From the NCBI GenBank assembly GCA_033063855.1, contig CP093830.1, positions 23,126,854 to 23,190,853 on the forward strand: a stretch of DNA of 64,000 nucleotides. The letters are read 5' to 3'. The stretch is from Smittia aterrima (lineage: Eukaryota; Arthropoda; Insecta; Diptera; Chironomidae). Numbering within the stretch: position 1 is the first letter of the stretch; each line of letters opens with the position of its first letter. A program made the position numbers and the translations under genes. The notes below the pieces were generated by a model. It ran no database searches, was not told the origin of the DNA, and saw nothing but the letters and a program-made list of their open reading frames with translations. Positions 1 through 13,100 of this stretch are shown piece by piece.

Positions 1-1138
1 TTTAATTTTTTTGGCAAACCTTTTACGAGAGCTCAAAACAAAAACTGAAAACAGAATTTTTATGTGATGTTAAAAATTATTGACATACAATTTCATATCG
101 AATAATAAAGATGGATATTTAAGATGGGGAAACATCTGAAAACCTGTAAAGATAAAGGAATCAGTTGTATGCAAAACATAAAGTCGTGTGGGGGAGAGAA
201 TCAGGTCAATTGGTGAAACTCAATTTGGTGACATGGCGTTGAGGTTGATGTGCCAACGAACTAGAAAAACTAGCTTGATGAGGTGCTTCTGTTTATGATG
301 TCAATTTTGCATCTTGTTGAGAAAGAATCTTACTTTTTAACCTTCGTCGCTATCTGTCGACTTTTCTCTTTCGTATACGACAGAGAGATACGGAAGAAAA
401 GAGAAAAATGAAGAAGGAGCAACTTTTATCAATTTTAGAGAAAGCTAAATTTTCCTTCCCTCAACAGAAAACTCGTTCCGTGCACTCAAGCAAATCAAGT
501 TGCCTCTTACTCCCTCTCTCATTGCATGTCAAAATATTCAACACACCAGAATTGGGGCAAATATGCCACATGCAAAGCTGGAGAAATTGATTTTTTTTTG
601 TGCTCATGCCACTCGACATGTTTGAAGGACGACGACGAGTACTATGCTGAAGTGATGCCGGCTCTTCGATGATGCACAAACTAGTTTTGACAAAATTAAT
701 GAAGAAGCAAATAAGTTTAATTGTTGAAATTAGTTGATTAATATTAAAGAATGCTGTGCTTCGTCTTGAATCAACAAACTTTAAACTAATTAGGAGATAT
801 CATCGCAATCTTATCATAGCATCAACCTGAAAACTTGATTAAAATTTGAAACAAAAGTTTGCATTGTATTAAAATATATTTACACAATAAACTAAAGATA
901 TTTTGAAAATAAGAACTAAGCTCTTTGCTTAAATTTTCAAATTAAATTAGCAGGATTCATTCTGAGATTGCTGCGAGACGGTTTACATTGCAGATGGAGA
1001 ATTCTCTTTTAGTCAAGCTCTGAACACTCAATCATGGGTAAAAAGTTTCCACTTTGCAACGAATTAAAACTTTTTCCTGAACAAGTTATCGTGTGTGTGA
1101 TGTTGAGAATTCTGATTTAATTTTGAAAAAAAATGCTT
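1..1138. other. gene-free stretch downstream of pipe
   Basis: I see no coding exon here on either strand. Drosophila pipe carries several alternative sulfotransferase modules, so I looked for a second one. No further copy of the PAPS-binding segment or of the conserved C-terminal exon is visible before the window edge. Short open frames around 408-680 have no recognisable similarity and no exon context. Further modules could lie left of position 1. Confidence 0.6.
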
Positions 1139-4100
1139 TCACTTGAGGTCCATTAGATTTGCGGCAAGAAATTGAGTTTGCAATCGTTGTTTGCAAAATT
1201 TGTAGAACTCGATTTCACGAGAAAAATTTTGTCTAACGAGGTTTTTAACTTCTTCACTAACCGGAGGTTTGAAATTGTTCTTGTTGATTTTATTGAAATT
1301 TTTGATCTCGTTGTAATAGATTTCAGTGGCACCAGCGAAGAATCGTGGAATATACTTTTCAAAAACAGCGAGAGTTGTATTCAAATCTTCAAGAACTCCC
1401 ACAACAGAATATTGTGTTTCAACAGCATACTTTGCTCTCTCTAATGCTCCTTTTGTATTGAAAGGTCTATAACGAAAATATTTTAAGAAAGACGAGAATG
1501 GTTTTCAAGTTTTAAACTTACGTGCACTCATTGTCATGTCCACAAAAGAAAAGCGACTGTCGTCTATGATCCCCGATACCTTCATGGATCTCGCCTTGAG
1601 TGTAAGTACATTCAGGATCTCCTCTCAACACACAAGTTTCAAAGTCTTTACGCAACCAGCGTGAATCAGGCAAAGGCAAATCAGGAAAAGCTTGTTTTCT
1701 TTCAACATAATACCTAAGAATATAAATATTTTAACGCTGAGTAAACTCCAACCATGACAGTTTATGTTTTCTTCGCTCACCATGGCGCCCGAATATAATA
1801 GAACCAAGATATGATTCGTTCAATTGGGTCTCGTACAAGATTAACATAGATAGGCGTCGGAAGATTAAATTTAGTAAAGTTAGTATAACAAACATGCTTT
1901 ACATAAACTAAAACAAATTCAAAAAAAAAATCAAAAAATGATAACTAAAGAGAAGGAAATTATTACCTGAAGGCGTGGGAAGCTCACTAACCATTTCTGC
2001 GAGTTCTTCTTGTTGATACGGAGCAAGACGAATGGTCTCAACTCGCTGAACTGAATCTCTGTGAAATCTAAAGTTGTTTCGAATTGCCAAACGCCGTAAC
2101 AGCTCCATGAATGTTTGCGAGCCAACCTTTGGTACGCGATTGAAGACAACAATTTGATTCTCAGCGCGACGTGTATTATTCAGCGATAGAGCATTTAGCG
2201 TACTCATCTATAAAAAGAAAATCTTTGAAATGCAAAATTTAAACACATAATCGTCACAATCACGACAAACTGTTGAGACAGCGAACAAGCAAACGTTAGT
2301 TGCGAGTTGATTGCGACATTGTGCGACTTCAATTCATAAAGAAATTTACCTGTCCCGTGCTCTTGTAATATTTGTAAAGATTCTCCAGTTCAACGTTGTT
2401 ATTTGTTGGGTAGAACTTATTACTGCCACTGCTGAGCGCTGTGAAATGAATAAAAGAAGAAGAAATTCATTTAAATTGAAAATTTTCCATTTGAATAAAA
2501 TCACAGCTTTCATTTCATTTCGTTTTCAATCAACTTATTCAAATTTCAATTATCTACGCATGTTGATGTGGGCGAACTTTTAGGAAAAAGGAGGTCGAGG
2601 GATCTTTGAGCGTCGTTATGGAAAACAAAACTTTAATTTAATTCGAAAGTCGGGGAGCAGCTGGATAAGAGAAAGTTTGGCCTATACTCGTTTTGCCTAG
2701 AAGTCGGGCAATGCTTCCTTTCATTATACGAAAGAGAAAAATAAATTTCAATGATTTTTCTACATCAAGCTCTTATTAAAGTTCCTTTTCTGTAAAAAAA
2801 ATTGTAATTCAGATCTCGAGGAAGTTTTCCCTTCTCGTGTTTTACAAAACGAGGGATTCAGACACCATTTCCAGATTGCAGTCGAAATCGTATGTCGATT
2901 GTGATCATTGTACGTTTATTCTTCCTTGTACAGCATTGAAAATTTATCTGCTAGAGCTGTAAGCATTAAACACGATGTAATTCTAGTAGAATGTGTATGC
3001 TTGTTCTTGAATAAAAAGCTTTGGAAGTTTACTAACAATCTTTCTGAAAACTTACGAAGCAATGCTTTGTATGCTGAAATTGTGTAACAACAACATATCA
3101 AACGTTAGAGCCAAACTTGAGGAACAAGGCTGTTGAGAACATATATTTCATTGGGGTGAGAAGGCTGGTTAATTAAAATTTGACCACACAGCAATACATT
3201 TTGTCTATCGAGTAAAGAGAGGAAAGATAGAGAAAGATTTTAGCAACAAGAACATGCATTTTAATCACTTCTAACAATTTCCCCCGATCATTTATTCATC
3301 AGATTCGCTGATCCATAGTTTATATTCCTTGTTTTCATCCTGAGCATAACAGATATTGGTGTTGTAGCTGTTATCTCAGCTGCATGAAATTAAAGTAAAC
3401 TAATTAAATTTGAGTACTATCAAGTGGATTTTAGGGAAATTCTTTTGATTATGGAAAAGCTTCACTTCGTTTTGTGGAAGCATGCATGAAACTAAAGTGA
3501 TTTTAATTATTTTATCATGCACGAGACGAAGCTTTTGTATAGTTTCGTTTTTCAAAGAAAGCAAAGGGAAAATAAAACTTTCTCAATATGTTTTCCATTT
3601 CTCGAACAGCTTTTCGTTTGACGAACATGACCAGAATGCCACAATGGAAAGTCTCTCTGGGTTCTCCTCTAATATTGTAGAGGACTCGGAAGCAACGAAC
3701 AATTTGATTCAGACGGCAAACAAACAAATGGAAAAGGGGGTTTAGTGGCTAAGCAAATGAATCTGACGCCGGAAAACAATTCATTTGTTTTTGCTTTTTA
3801 ATGTCATTTTAGTAATTCGCATTTTAACAAAGTTGTTGAAAACAACTTCAGTCGAAGTTTTATAAATTTCAATTTGAAAGTATTCATTTTGAACTCATTT
3901 TCTCAATTGGGTGAGGAAACGAAGCATTTATTACACCTCTAATGGTTTCCGTCAGTCGTTAGCTATCCACTCTCGTTTCATTTGTGATATCAATCAGTGG
4001 AGAAATTAAGTGTTTTGTGTCATTTAAGAATCAAAAAGTTTAAATGAAGGGTCTCAGGATTGGTCAAAGTTTCACATAAAAGAGCTACGTATCTTGTGAA

Positions 4101-7100
4101 CAACGAAATTTGAATTCTCTGCATGCTACCAATTCAAAATATATCAACTTTACGATTGTTTTAACCCGGAGTACTGTTCTGTGAGAACAAGAACAGTCTC
4201 TTTCTATCGGTAAGATTTGACTTTTTTTTTCTTCCTCCATTAAGCTTAAATGTATTTCACTTGAAAACCTTTCTTAATGACACTTTTTCCCAGTTGCTGC
4301 CGAACGTAATGTATCGTCACAAAGTGCTTCCGAGGGAATTTATTGTCGCCTTTTTATTGATGATAAATTTTATTTTCATCACTGGCTCATTTCCGTCTTC
4401 TCGCATTCTCCGCAATGAGACACAGTTGATATTCATCGCTTTAAATGAAACACTCAACTACATAATGACGGCAAACTCTTAAACTTGGAGACCCTACGGT
4501 CTTGACGCCATAAAACACAATTAGGCTTTTTACTGTCGCCACGAAGCTCCACACTAAACTGCCGTTTTGCTGCAGCCATTTTACATCATCATCAACAGAA
4601 ATGAAGAAAAAGAGCTTCAACTTTGTTCTTGTGCCGCATTTCATATTTTATTTCAGACACCGCGCATATTAAGTTTATAACTTTAACCTTTCGAGCAAAG
4701 AAAAGGTGAGAATTGATATGTTTAATTGAAAAAATCTTCAGAATCATGTTCCTTGTGCATGACTTCCAATTTAGAACTTCGTAAAAACTTTGAAACGATA
4801 AAGCTTTAAACATAACACATATATGTTCGAATATTTTTAAAATTGATTGTAAATCACTGAAGTTTAAAAGCTCTGAGTGGCATTCAATTAAAAAGCTATT
4901 GATGCACTTATGCAAATATTTACCTGAATATTCATTGGCTGAGTTTGAGGCAGATGGCTGCAATCGATTTTCCATCTCACGAAGTCTCGTCGTGAGGTTC
5001 TTAGTGTGAAGAAACAGAAAAAGCATACAGACGATCGCAATGACAGCGACACACTCAGTCGACCTGTAAAGAAAATCAGTTTGAAAACAGAAATTATACC
5101 ATTGAACTCGAATTGCTTCATTTCTAGAATCAGCTTTATATGATATTCTAACAATAGCTTAGGAAGATTGATAAATGAGACAGTGATTGTCTGTTTATGG
5201 CAATTTTCTCGGCTACAAAATCCGTTTTCCTTTTTTCATGACACATCATCAATGGCAAATTATTTCTCGGTTCGATGGGATCAAAGGAGAGAAGAAAGAA
5301 AAATATATGTTGACATAAAACGTGCTCCTCTCAATTGAATTTGAATAGAAATTATGGATTTATTGCGGGACTCTTCTCGCTGCTGTTGTGATTTGATGTT
5401 CATGCTGCTATGATTTTACGATACTAATTGTTCTCGTTCGTGATTAATAAGTGAATACCATATAAGACGATTGGGTTCATTGCAAAAACTAGTTTGGAGT
5501 AAAACAAATTCGCTTAAGACTAGCATTGAAATGTGTGGTTTCGAGATGAGATTTTCGTCTATCGCTTTACTCTTGAATGCGCGAAAACTTTTACCATCGA
5601 ACTGGCAAAACTTTAATCTTCATGTAATCTGCTTCAAAAATCCCTCGAGAGACGAGTGCTTTCGAAGAATTTAAACTGTCAACAACGAAAAGCTTCTGCT
5701 CTACGTGTGCGCGAGTTATTGAATGCTGATAGTTGTTGGCAAGCTTCGAGTTATTTAAGAACGGAAATATCTCAGCTCAAGGATAATCTGGAAAAACTCT
5801 GTTGAGTACAGCAAATAGAAGTCGAGTGACATACTAAAGCTGATTCCACTTCACATCAAATATTAAAGAGATTTTTCATTTATCATGCAGAAAGCATTGA
5901 ATTACGAAATAAAAATTGTTTGAGACAAGTTTCTATTGAAGCCATTAAAAGCTCAAGCTCCGCATAAATCAACGTTTCTTTTCGCTGTTTGCATTTCTAA
6001 TTCAGAGCGGGAAAGCACGCTTGACATTGAAATGATCGCTGAACAACAATGTTACCATGAAAAGTCGTGTACTTGACTGCGAAGATTGAAAGATTATACT
6101 TCCAACTCATCACGACAAACAAATCACTTTATACGCGATACCGTAAACTACAAATTGCTTCTCTTCTGTTCAAACTCAATTTCATGGATCTGTCTAAACA
6201 TTGAAATGTTGACATTTTCAAAGAAGAAATACGAAATGTAATTTAATGCGAAGTTTCGAACAACTTGATTTGAAATTTTAAGAATTTAAAGCAGTTTGAG
6301 ATTAAGTTCCGTGTTTTCTAGATTTAAAAAACGAAATTTTTGTTGTTATTTATTTGCGATGAGTTTTGACTCTAAACCTATGAGACCTCTGTGGAATGGC
6401 GGAATGGCTCCTATAGCGACCAGCTAATCTAGGATTAGTGCTATGAGCTTCACATATTAAACGATTTTTAATCATTCTCTAGAGTTTCCATTTAAAACTC
6501 GTATAACTATTGAATTAAGTTTCGTTTATCGCTCTTTCGCATGTGACTGTTTTGTAAGAGATTGCTAGCTTCTTATCATCCATTTCCTAAAGAGTTCAGT
6601 ACTGCATTATTTTTGGAATTTTCCTCGCTCGCAATGAAAACGTTGACAACAATAGCTCGAGGGATTACCAGAAACAATAGATCTCACTATTATTTTTATT
6701 TGACTGAGTTTTGCTTTTAAATTCGACTTCAATTGATTTCCTATTGCCTTTCATTCAATTGAAAGTAACTTCAGATGGACAGAAAAATTGAATGGCTGAA
6801 AAGCGATAGCAGCAAATTTGAACTCATTCGATTGGAGAAGAAAGAAAAGTTTTCTCAATTGAAAAGTGAATGCTCATCTACTCCCAAAAAAAACATTTCT
6901 TAAAAGATGATGATGCCTTTCTCTGTTTCATTGTTCGGATCGAGGGGAAAATGGCAATCAACGAATGTAAAAAAATTTGATAGATGGATGAATGAATCGA
7001 AACGATAATACAACACGTGAACTGCTGTTTAAATAAAATCAATCGTATTCTTTTAGTAATTGAGTTGATGGAATTCATTAATTGTCGGAAATTCAACATT

Positions 7101-10100
7101 GAAATTTGCGATGAGAGGATTAAAGGCTTGATGAATGCCAATAGCGAGGAAATTAATTTCAAGTGAATTTGATGGAGTGGCGTTCTAAAGAGAAGGGAAT
7201 TCGTTTTTATAGCAAATGCATTGAAACAAAGACCTTGGAAGCTTGTCTCGAACTTCAATTGCCCTTTTCAACTCAATAAGAAAACGCTCTAATTTCATAA
7301 CTTCAAGTTTTTTTTTCTCGTGCACTTCAATGCATCATGTATCTCGATTTCAGAAACACTAGAGAATTGCTTTTAATACGTCGAAATAAACGGGCAGTTG
7401 CAGATGATATCAAATTCTCAATTTGTGAGAATTGAGAAATCAAAATCGTTAAGTTTAATTGAGTTAAGTCGTCAACAGCTTTAAGTTAATTTATTTTTCA
7501 TAATAAATCACGAAGCTCCCGTTCAGAAGTTTCAAATGATCGATTGCTGAAGCTTTTTTTTAAAACTTTTTAAACGTTGGGCTTCTCTTTAATCGCCTGC
7601 TCAGTTGGACTATGATTGATTTCTGCGACCACAAAGACTTTCAAGAAAAAATTTGTTTACATTTGATAAAAAAAAAGGCGAAAGCTGCCTCACATGATTC
7701 TGCAACTTCTCACATTTCTTTTGGTTTTAAGATTTCAGTTTTGTTATATTAGGTTTGCTGCCTGGAATCAGTAGAGAACCTCCTAAAGCTTCTCACATCT
7801 CTGTGCCATGAGAATTTGTCGCCATTGCTTACGAAGATGTAGCGCCACAATAACTTAATTGAAAATTCCCATAAATCATCCCAGAAGATTTTAAGTCTTG
7901 ATAAAACTTTTACTCCTTGCCACTGTGTTTCTCTATCTCTTGGAATGAGATTTTAAAGCTGAAGCTTTCAGGCGACGGCAAAGAACTAAGAAAATGCATT
8001 TTCCAAGAGGAACAAAAAATTATTAATGCAGAGAAATTTATCTCCGGAGAAAATTATTATTAAAACTGCTCTACTTGCTGTTCATTTGCTGGCATTCGGA
8101 TGTTTTCTGTCATGCTTTGTCCTGCTGTCCGCATTTAAGAGGACAGAGGAAGAAAGAAAGCTTCTCTCTGAGGAATGGAAAGTTTTCTCGTCGGGGAATT
8201 TCCCGTCGTCGCATGAAAATCAATTTAACTCTTCCTCGCACTTAAAAGCAGCAGCAAGCTGTCGAAATGAAAAATTAAATTTCTGTCATTCGTGCAAGTT
8301 CCATCGAGACTTCGTCGTCGCTTGAAAAGGGTTTTTAACCCACAATCGACTCTTATCAAGTGAAAAATCATTTTCGATTAAAACGCTGTCGTTCAATCGA
8401 ATTGAAAATGGCACAGGCTTCTTGTCCTTCTCGACAAGAAATTTTTTTCTTAATGATTTTGGTGTCGCCAAACATAAAACCCGCACGTATCAAGCAGCTC
8501 ATTTATCGAAATCAAATTGAATTTTCTCCGCTCAATACCAATTTATAAATGTACTTGAACATATAGAAGAAGTTTCATAATTAATTTTAATTCTCTGAGC
8601 TTCCTTTGCAGTTTGGTGTTCTCACAAGTTTCATTGTTGCGACGTGGCTGACATTGATAATAGAAATAGAAATGACGACAGGCGAGAAACGATTGCTTTT
8701 AAAACTTGATTCACTTAATGAATGGAGAAGCTTGCAACACCTGATGTTGAACTTTATTTGACGCCACAGAGTGAGATGAACAAATGAAATTAATTAAAGC
8801 AAAAGTGTAATTAGGCTTTTTCTCTCTCTCTTGCGCGCTCTTTCTCTTGCTAAAGCTAGCAAACGAGAAGAACAATGCAATCTTTTAGCAAAAGTTCACT
8901 TGTATGTAGACGAAAACTTACAGCAATTAATTTTCACGAAAATTTTCTTTATCAACAATGCCCCTGAACGACAAAGTTTCTCCCCTCCTCTTAAACTCAA
9001 TTATTTTCGCAGCTAAAGAGATAAAACTATTACCCAATTGATGGAAAAGACAAACATCGACGAGCATATAAAAAAGCAAGTAACAATGAGTCGGGCGGCT
9101 TCAGAGTGGTCTTAATGTAATTAAAACTTATTCCCAACGATTGTGCTTGCTCAGCCTATTAATGTCTCAATTCAAAGTCATTCGAATTGTGTTGAAGGCT
9201 TTTAGTTGACATATTTATTGTCGAAAAACTACTATTGTCGAGTCGGTGAGTGATACAGATCTATGCCTTTCGAAAACTTCAATTTTCGAGAGCCTCACTT
9301 TAAATTTCTCGAAAAGAGTCTAGCAATTTCTACGCAAAGCATTAATTTTTAAGATTTCCTTGTTTCATAATTAATGGTTGTTCTGCGAAGAATGTTGAAA
9401 GTATCATGTTAAATATTTAATTCACGAAACACAGAATTTTACAAAAACATATTTTCACGGTTGCCGTCATCCGAGTCTGTTGTTCGACGAAAAGATGTGA
9501 GATGAGGAACTTTTTGGCTGATAAAAACATTATTGATGAAACAATTCAGCGCGTAAACAATGTATATTAAGATTAATATTTCATTTAGTTTTCTATTTGG
9601 AAAAGTTATGTTGTTGAAAAGTTTGATAAATCCGTCTAATGAAAATTAATCACTTCCTCTCAACAAGATTGCTTTGCCTCCTTTTCAAAATAAAAAGTGA
9701 ACAATTTGTGATCTAGATAAGTCTGATAACTACTGAAAAAGAAAGGAAGTCTGCCAAAATTGAGTGTTATTGTCAGATTCAAGAGCTTTTAAATATATTG
9801 AGCATTTCTTCTCATAAATATTGTAATAAGCTAATATGTATTTAAAGCTCAGCTGAAGCTGCTGATTAATTATTAATGGTTGGATTTTACAGCCTTCAAT
9901 TTTTCTCATTAAAATGGAAAACGCTTTCTGCCGTGTTCTCATCGAAATCTTCTTTTCGGTTTCGCCTCGGGAGGAATTTGTTAACAATCTTTAAAAGAGC
10001 TCAACCCTTTTCTACAATTTAGACATCCCAAGAGAGAGAGAGTCTCCCTCGATTAGTTGCCAGAGCATTAAAAGTGTTTTGTGTCCTTAATAGCTCTATT

Positions 10101-13100
10101 CTCTGTCGCTCATCCGTTCGCCGTAATTGCGCAATGGCTGATATGGCTTCAAACACTCTGCAATGTTTGAAATCATAAATATTTTTTGTTATTCTTTTAT
10201 GACTTCAGCGATTCGTTCTTTACGACTGAATTGGACGAAAAATTCAACACAAATATTTGTTTAATGTACAATGGAACGACATTTTTTGCCTCAAGAGCGT
10301 CCTCAGTCGATATTTTGCCATCGTTCTGCCCTTTTATTAATGTTTGAACAAGTTTTCTCTCTGTTCTAAAGTGTTTTTGACATGGTGTCGAAAACACGAG
10401 CTCGAGGTTGCGTCTTCGACAGCATCATTTGCTCAATTTGACGACAAGCCTTTTGTCATTGTATATTTTATACAACAAGGTTGGTAAATTTGTGAGTTCA
10501 TCTTTAAAATCCACATTTAACCGAGATTTTATTTTCTGGTGTCACGAAAACGCGAGCATTTTGTGATTTTTCCTTTTTTTTTCTTCTTTAGTGCATGAAA
10601 CTTAATTAATTGCATGTCTTCGTGACAGCTGCAGAAACGAAACGAGAACACAGCAAGAAGCATCATAGAGCGTAACAAGCTCGTTCACTGCTGTGATTCC
10701 TCAATTTAAAGTCTTTTAGTTTCTATAAAACAGATTGCAGCGAGAAGACCTGTCATCATCATTATCATGATCATGAAGCTGGGATCACGCGCCGCAGAGT
10801 GAAAGGGAATTTGGAGCACAGATTTCAACAAAAAAAAGAGCGCAACTGGTTGAATAAACTCATCATTATAAATAAAATACCTTGCTCGTTTATTTTTCCT
10901 TCAAGCGGAATCTTGAAGTGAAGCATTAACGTATTTTACTTTTACTTCAGTAATCAAAGACGCTTCGGGCTTCCTAAATTTGCCTCCACTAAAAAGCGAA
11001 GAAGCATGACAAACTTCAGTTACTCCTTCACTCCCCCTTCGCTTTCTTAACACATCAGCGCTAATCTCGTGACTAAAATCTTATCTCGTTGTCGTTATGC
11101 ATGAAAATTACAAGCTAATGGCGTCTCTGAAAAGAGAAGCTGAATTGGTTGTCGTGCCGAAATGGAACATTTATTTACCGTGTCTCAATAATTGATGTGC
11201 AATTTTTTCTTCATTTGAATGGGTTGGCGGAAAAGAAAAAACAAATCAAAGCCACATGACGAGGTATGTGGAACTTTCGTGAGCGGATCTTAGTCGCTTT
11301 CAAAATATGTTTTTCTCAACTAAGATTGCTATCTCGTCACTTCAAATATCTCACTCCACTTCAGTCATGTTAATGAATGACGTTGTGTAATTCAAAGCAT
11401 TTGGCTAACTCGCGTTAACCTCTAAAAGAAATTTACCCAAGATGAGCGAGATTATTAAAAAGTTTCCAAAATAATGTACTCATTTAATTTGATTCCAACA
11501 CTCTCGGAATAATCTTTCCGCTTGTTCAGCTGTCGAAAGTTTCCACCCAAGTCACTCCGTCACCCACACACAAAAATCTCGTGCCACTCAAAATTAAACC
11601 TCTGCTGGATGGAAATTGAGATAAATTATGAATATAGATTTCAATATTTTCATCATTTTCTAATTCATTTGGGGTGGCTTGTTTGAGATCAAAAGGTTAA
11701 AGACATGAATTTGCTGCTCGCCACACAAAGATAATTGAGTTCCTGTCGTGTTCCTTCATTCACTAGTAGCAGACAATTTCAGAAATCACTTTTTTAAAAG
11801 GTAAACGATTATACACAGGAAAGTAAAAGTCGCGTTTCGATTTAATTTTTTAAAACGCCCCGACTTTATTCGAATGTCTGCGCGCATTTATTGATGCTGT
11901 CTAAGCAGAAATTTATGATTAGCAGTGAATGTGAAAGTCCGCTAGTCTGTCATTTTCTGTTCAGTGCATTTTAATGGATTTTTTTAGATCAAAGCATTAA
12001 GAAGAACTTTATGGGCGGTTTAGCTTTACAGCCGGAACAGGAATTTCTGTGCTTACTTCTTCTTATTTCGCACAATAAACTTCCAACACATTTAATTTAT
12101 ATGACGCTCACTTTCGAAATGAAGACATAGGAAGAAAGGTTTTTTGTGGGATGAGAACGGATAATTTATGATTCGCACTAGCTGTTGACCCGTCGCATAT
12201 CTCAGGAGTTCGGCAATTTCATGAACTTAATGCACATGAAAAGAAAGAGCGGAAGCTTTTGGTCAATTAACTTCGTCACGTTCTATGACGGTTAAATTAT
12301 TGATTTTATTTAGGGCAGAGCAAGGAGAAAATGCTCAGCTTAACAAGTGAAAAGTATTTCTATGGAACCATTAAAGAAGCGCTAAATAACTTTTCGAAAA
12401 CTATTTGGGGTAGAATGAAAGAAAGTTGGTTACAAATTTCAATGAACTTGCTGATGAACTTGGATAAAAGACTAAGTCGTTACACTGTCACGTGTTAAAT
12501 TGTGTGTACTTCGTAGTATGATTACGACTGTCACGGCAAAAAGTTTCAGTTCCAACTGTTGCATATTTATTTAGTTAACACTTTTCTGAAACTCGTTCTT
12601 ATGTGGAAGTGATGACAGTCATTTCTGATAATTTATCTGTCGCATCAACTGACGTAGAAGAAGATATAAATAGGAAATAATTCAAATTGCAATAGCTGCT
12701 GCTTATTTTTCTGACAGTAGCGTGCAAATGTTCTCAGTATAACAATCGTGAAATAGACATAAATTTATAAATTCTGAATCAGAGTAAAAGAATTTTTTTC
12801 TACGCTACTGAACTAGTTCTATGAATATATCATAAAAGATAAAGCGACGAAACTAAAGCCTCATTTCTCAAAAAGAAACAAAAGCGATGATTATGCTAAT
12901 ACAAGTCGAGAACGCAGTTGAGAAGCGATGAAAGCTTCTTCGACATATGCTCACCTCACCTAATCACCATGCATCAAGTTTTTCTCAAGCACATGTGTTC
13001 GTGATTGTTATAGAAACGACGTCTGGGAGATTCAGCGTTTACATCATTTCATTCATTTCCTACAATGATTTTTCCAATTTTCATCGATCAACATCAATTA

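Noticed and set aside
8026..8325. 99-codon frame with one hydrophobic helix in the pipe intron.
   Set aside because: Single-helix frames arise easily in T-rich DNA; no family is recognised and no gene structure is visible.
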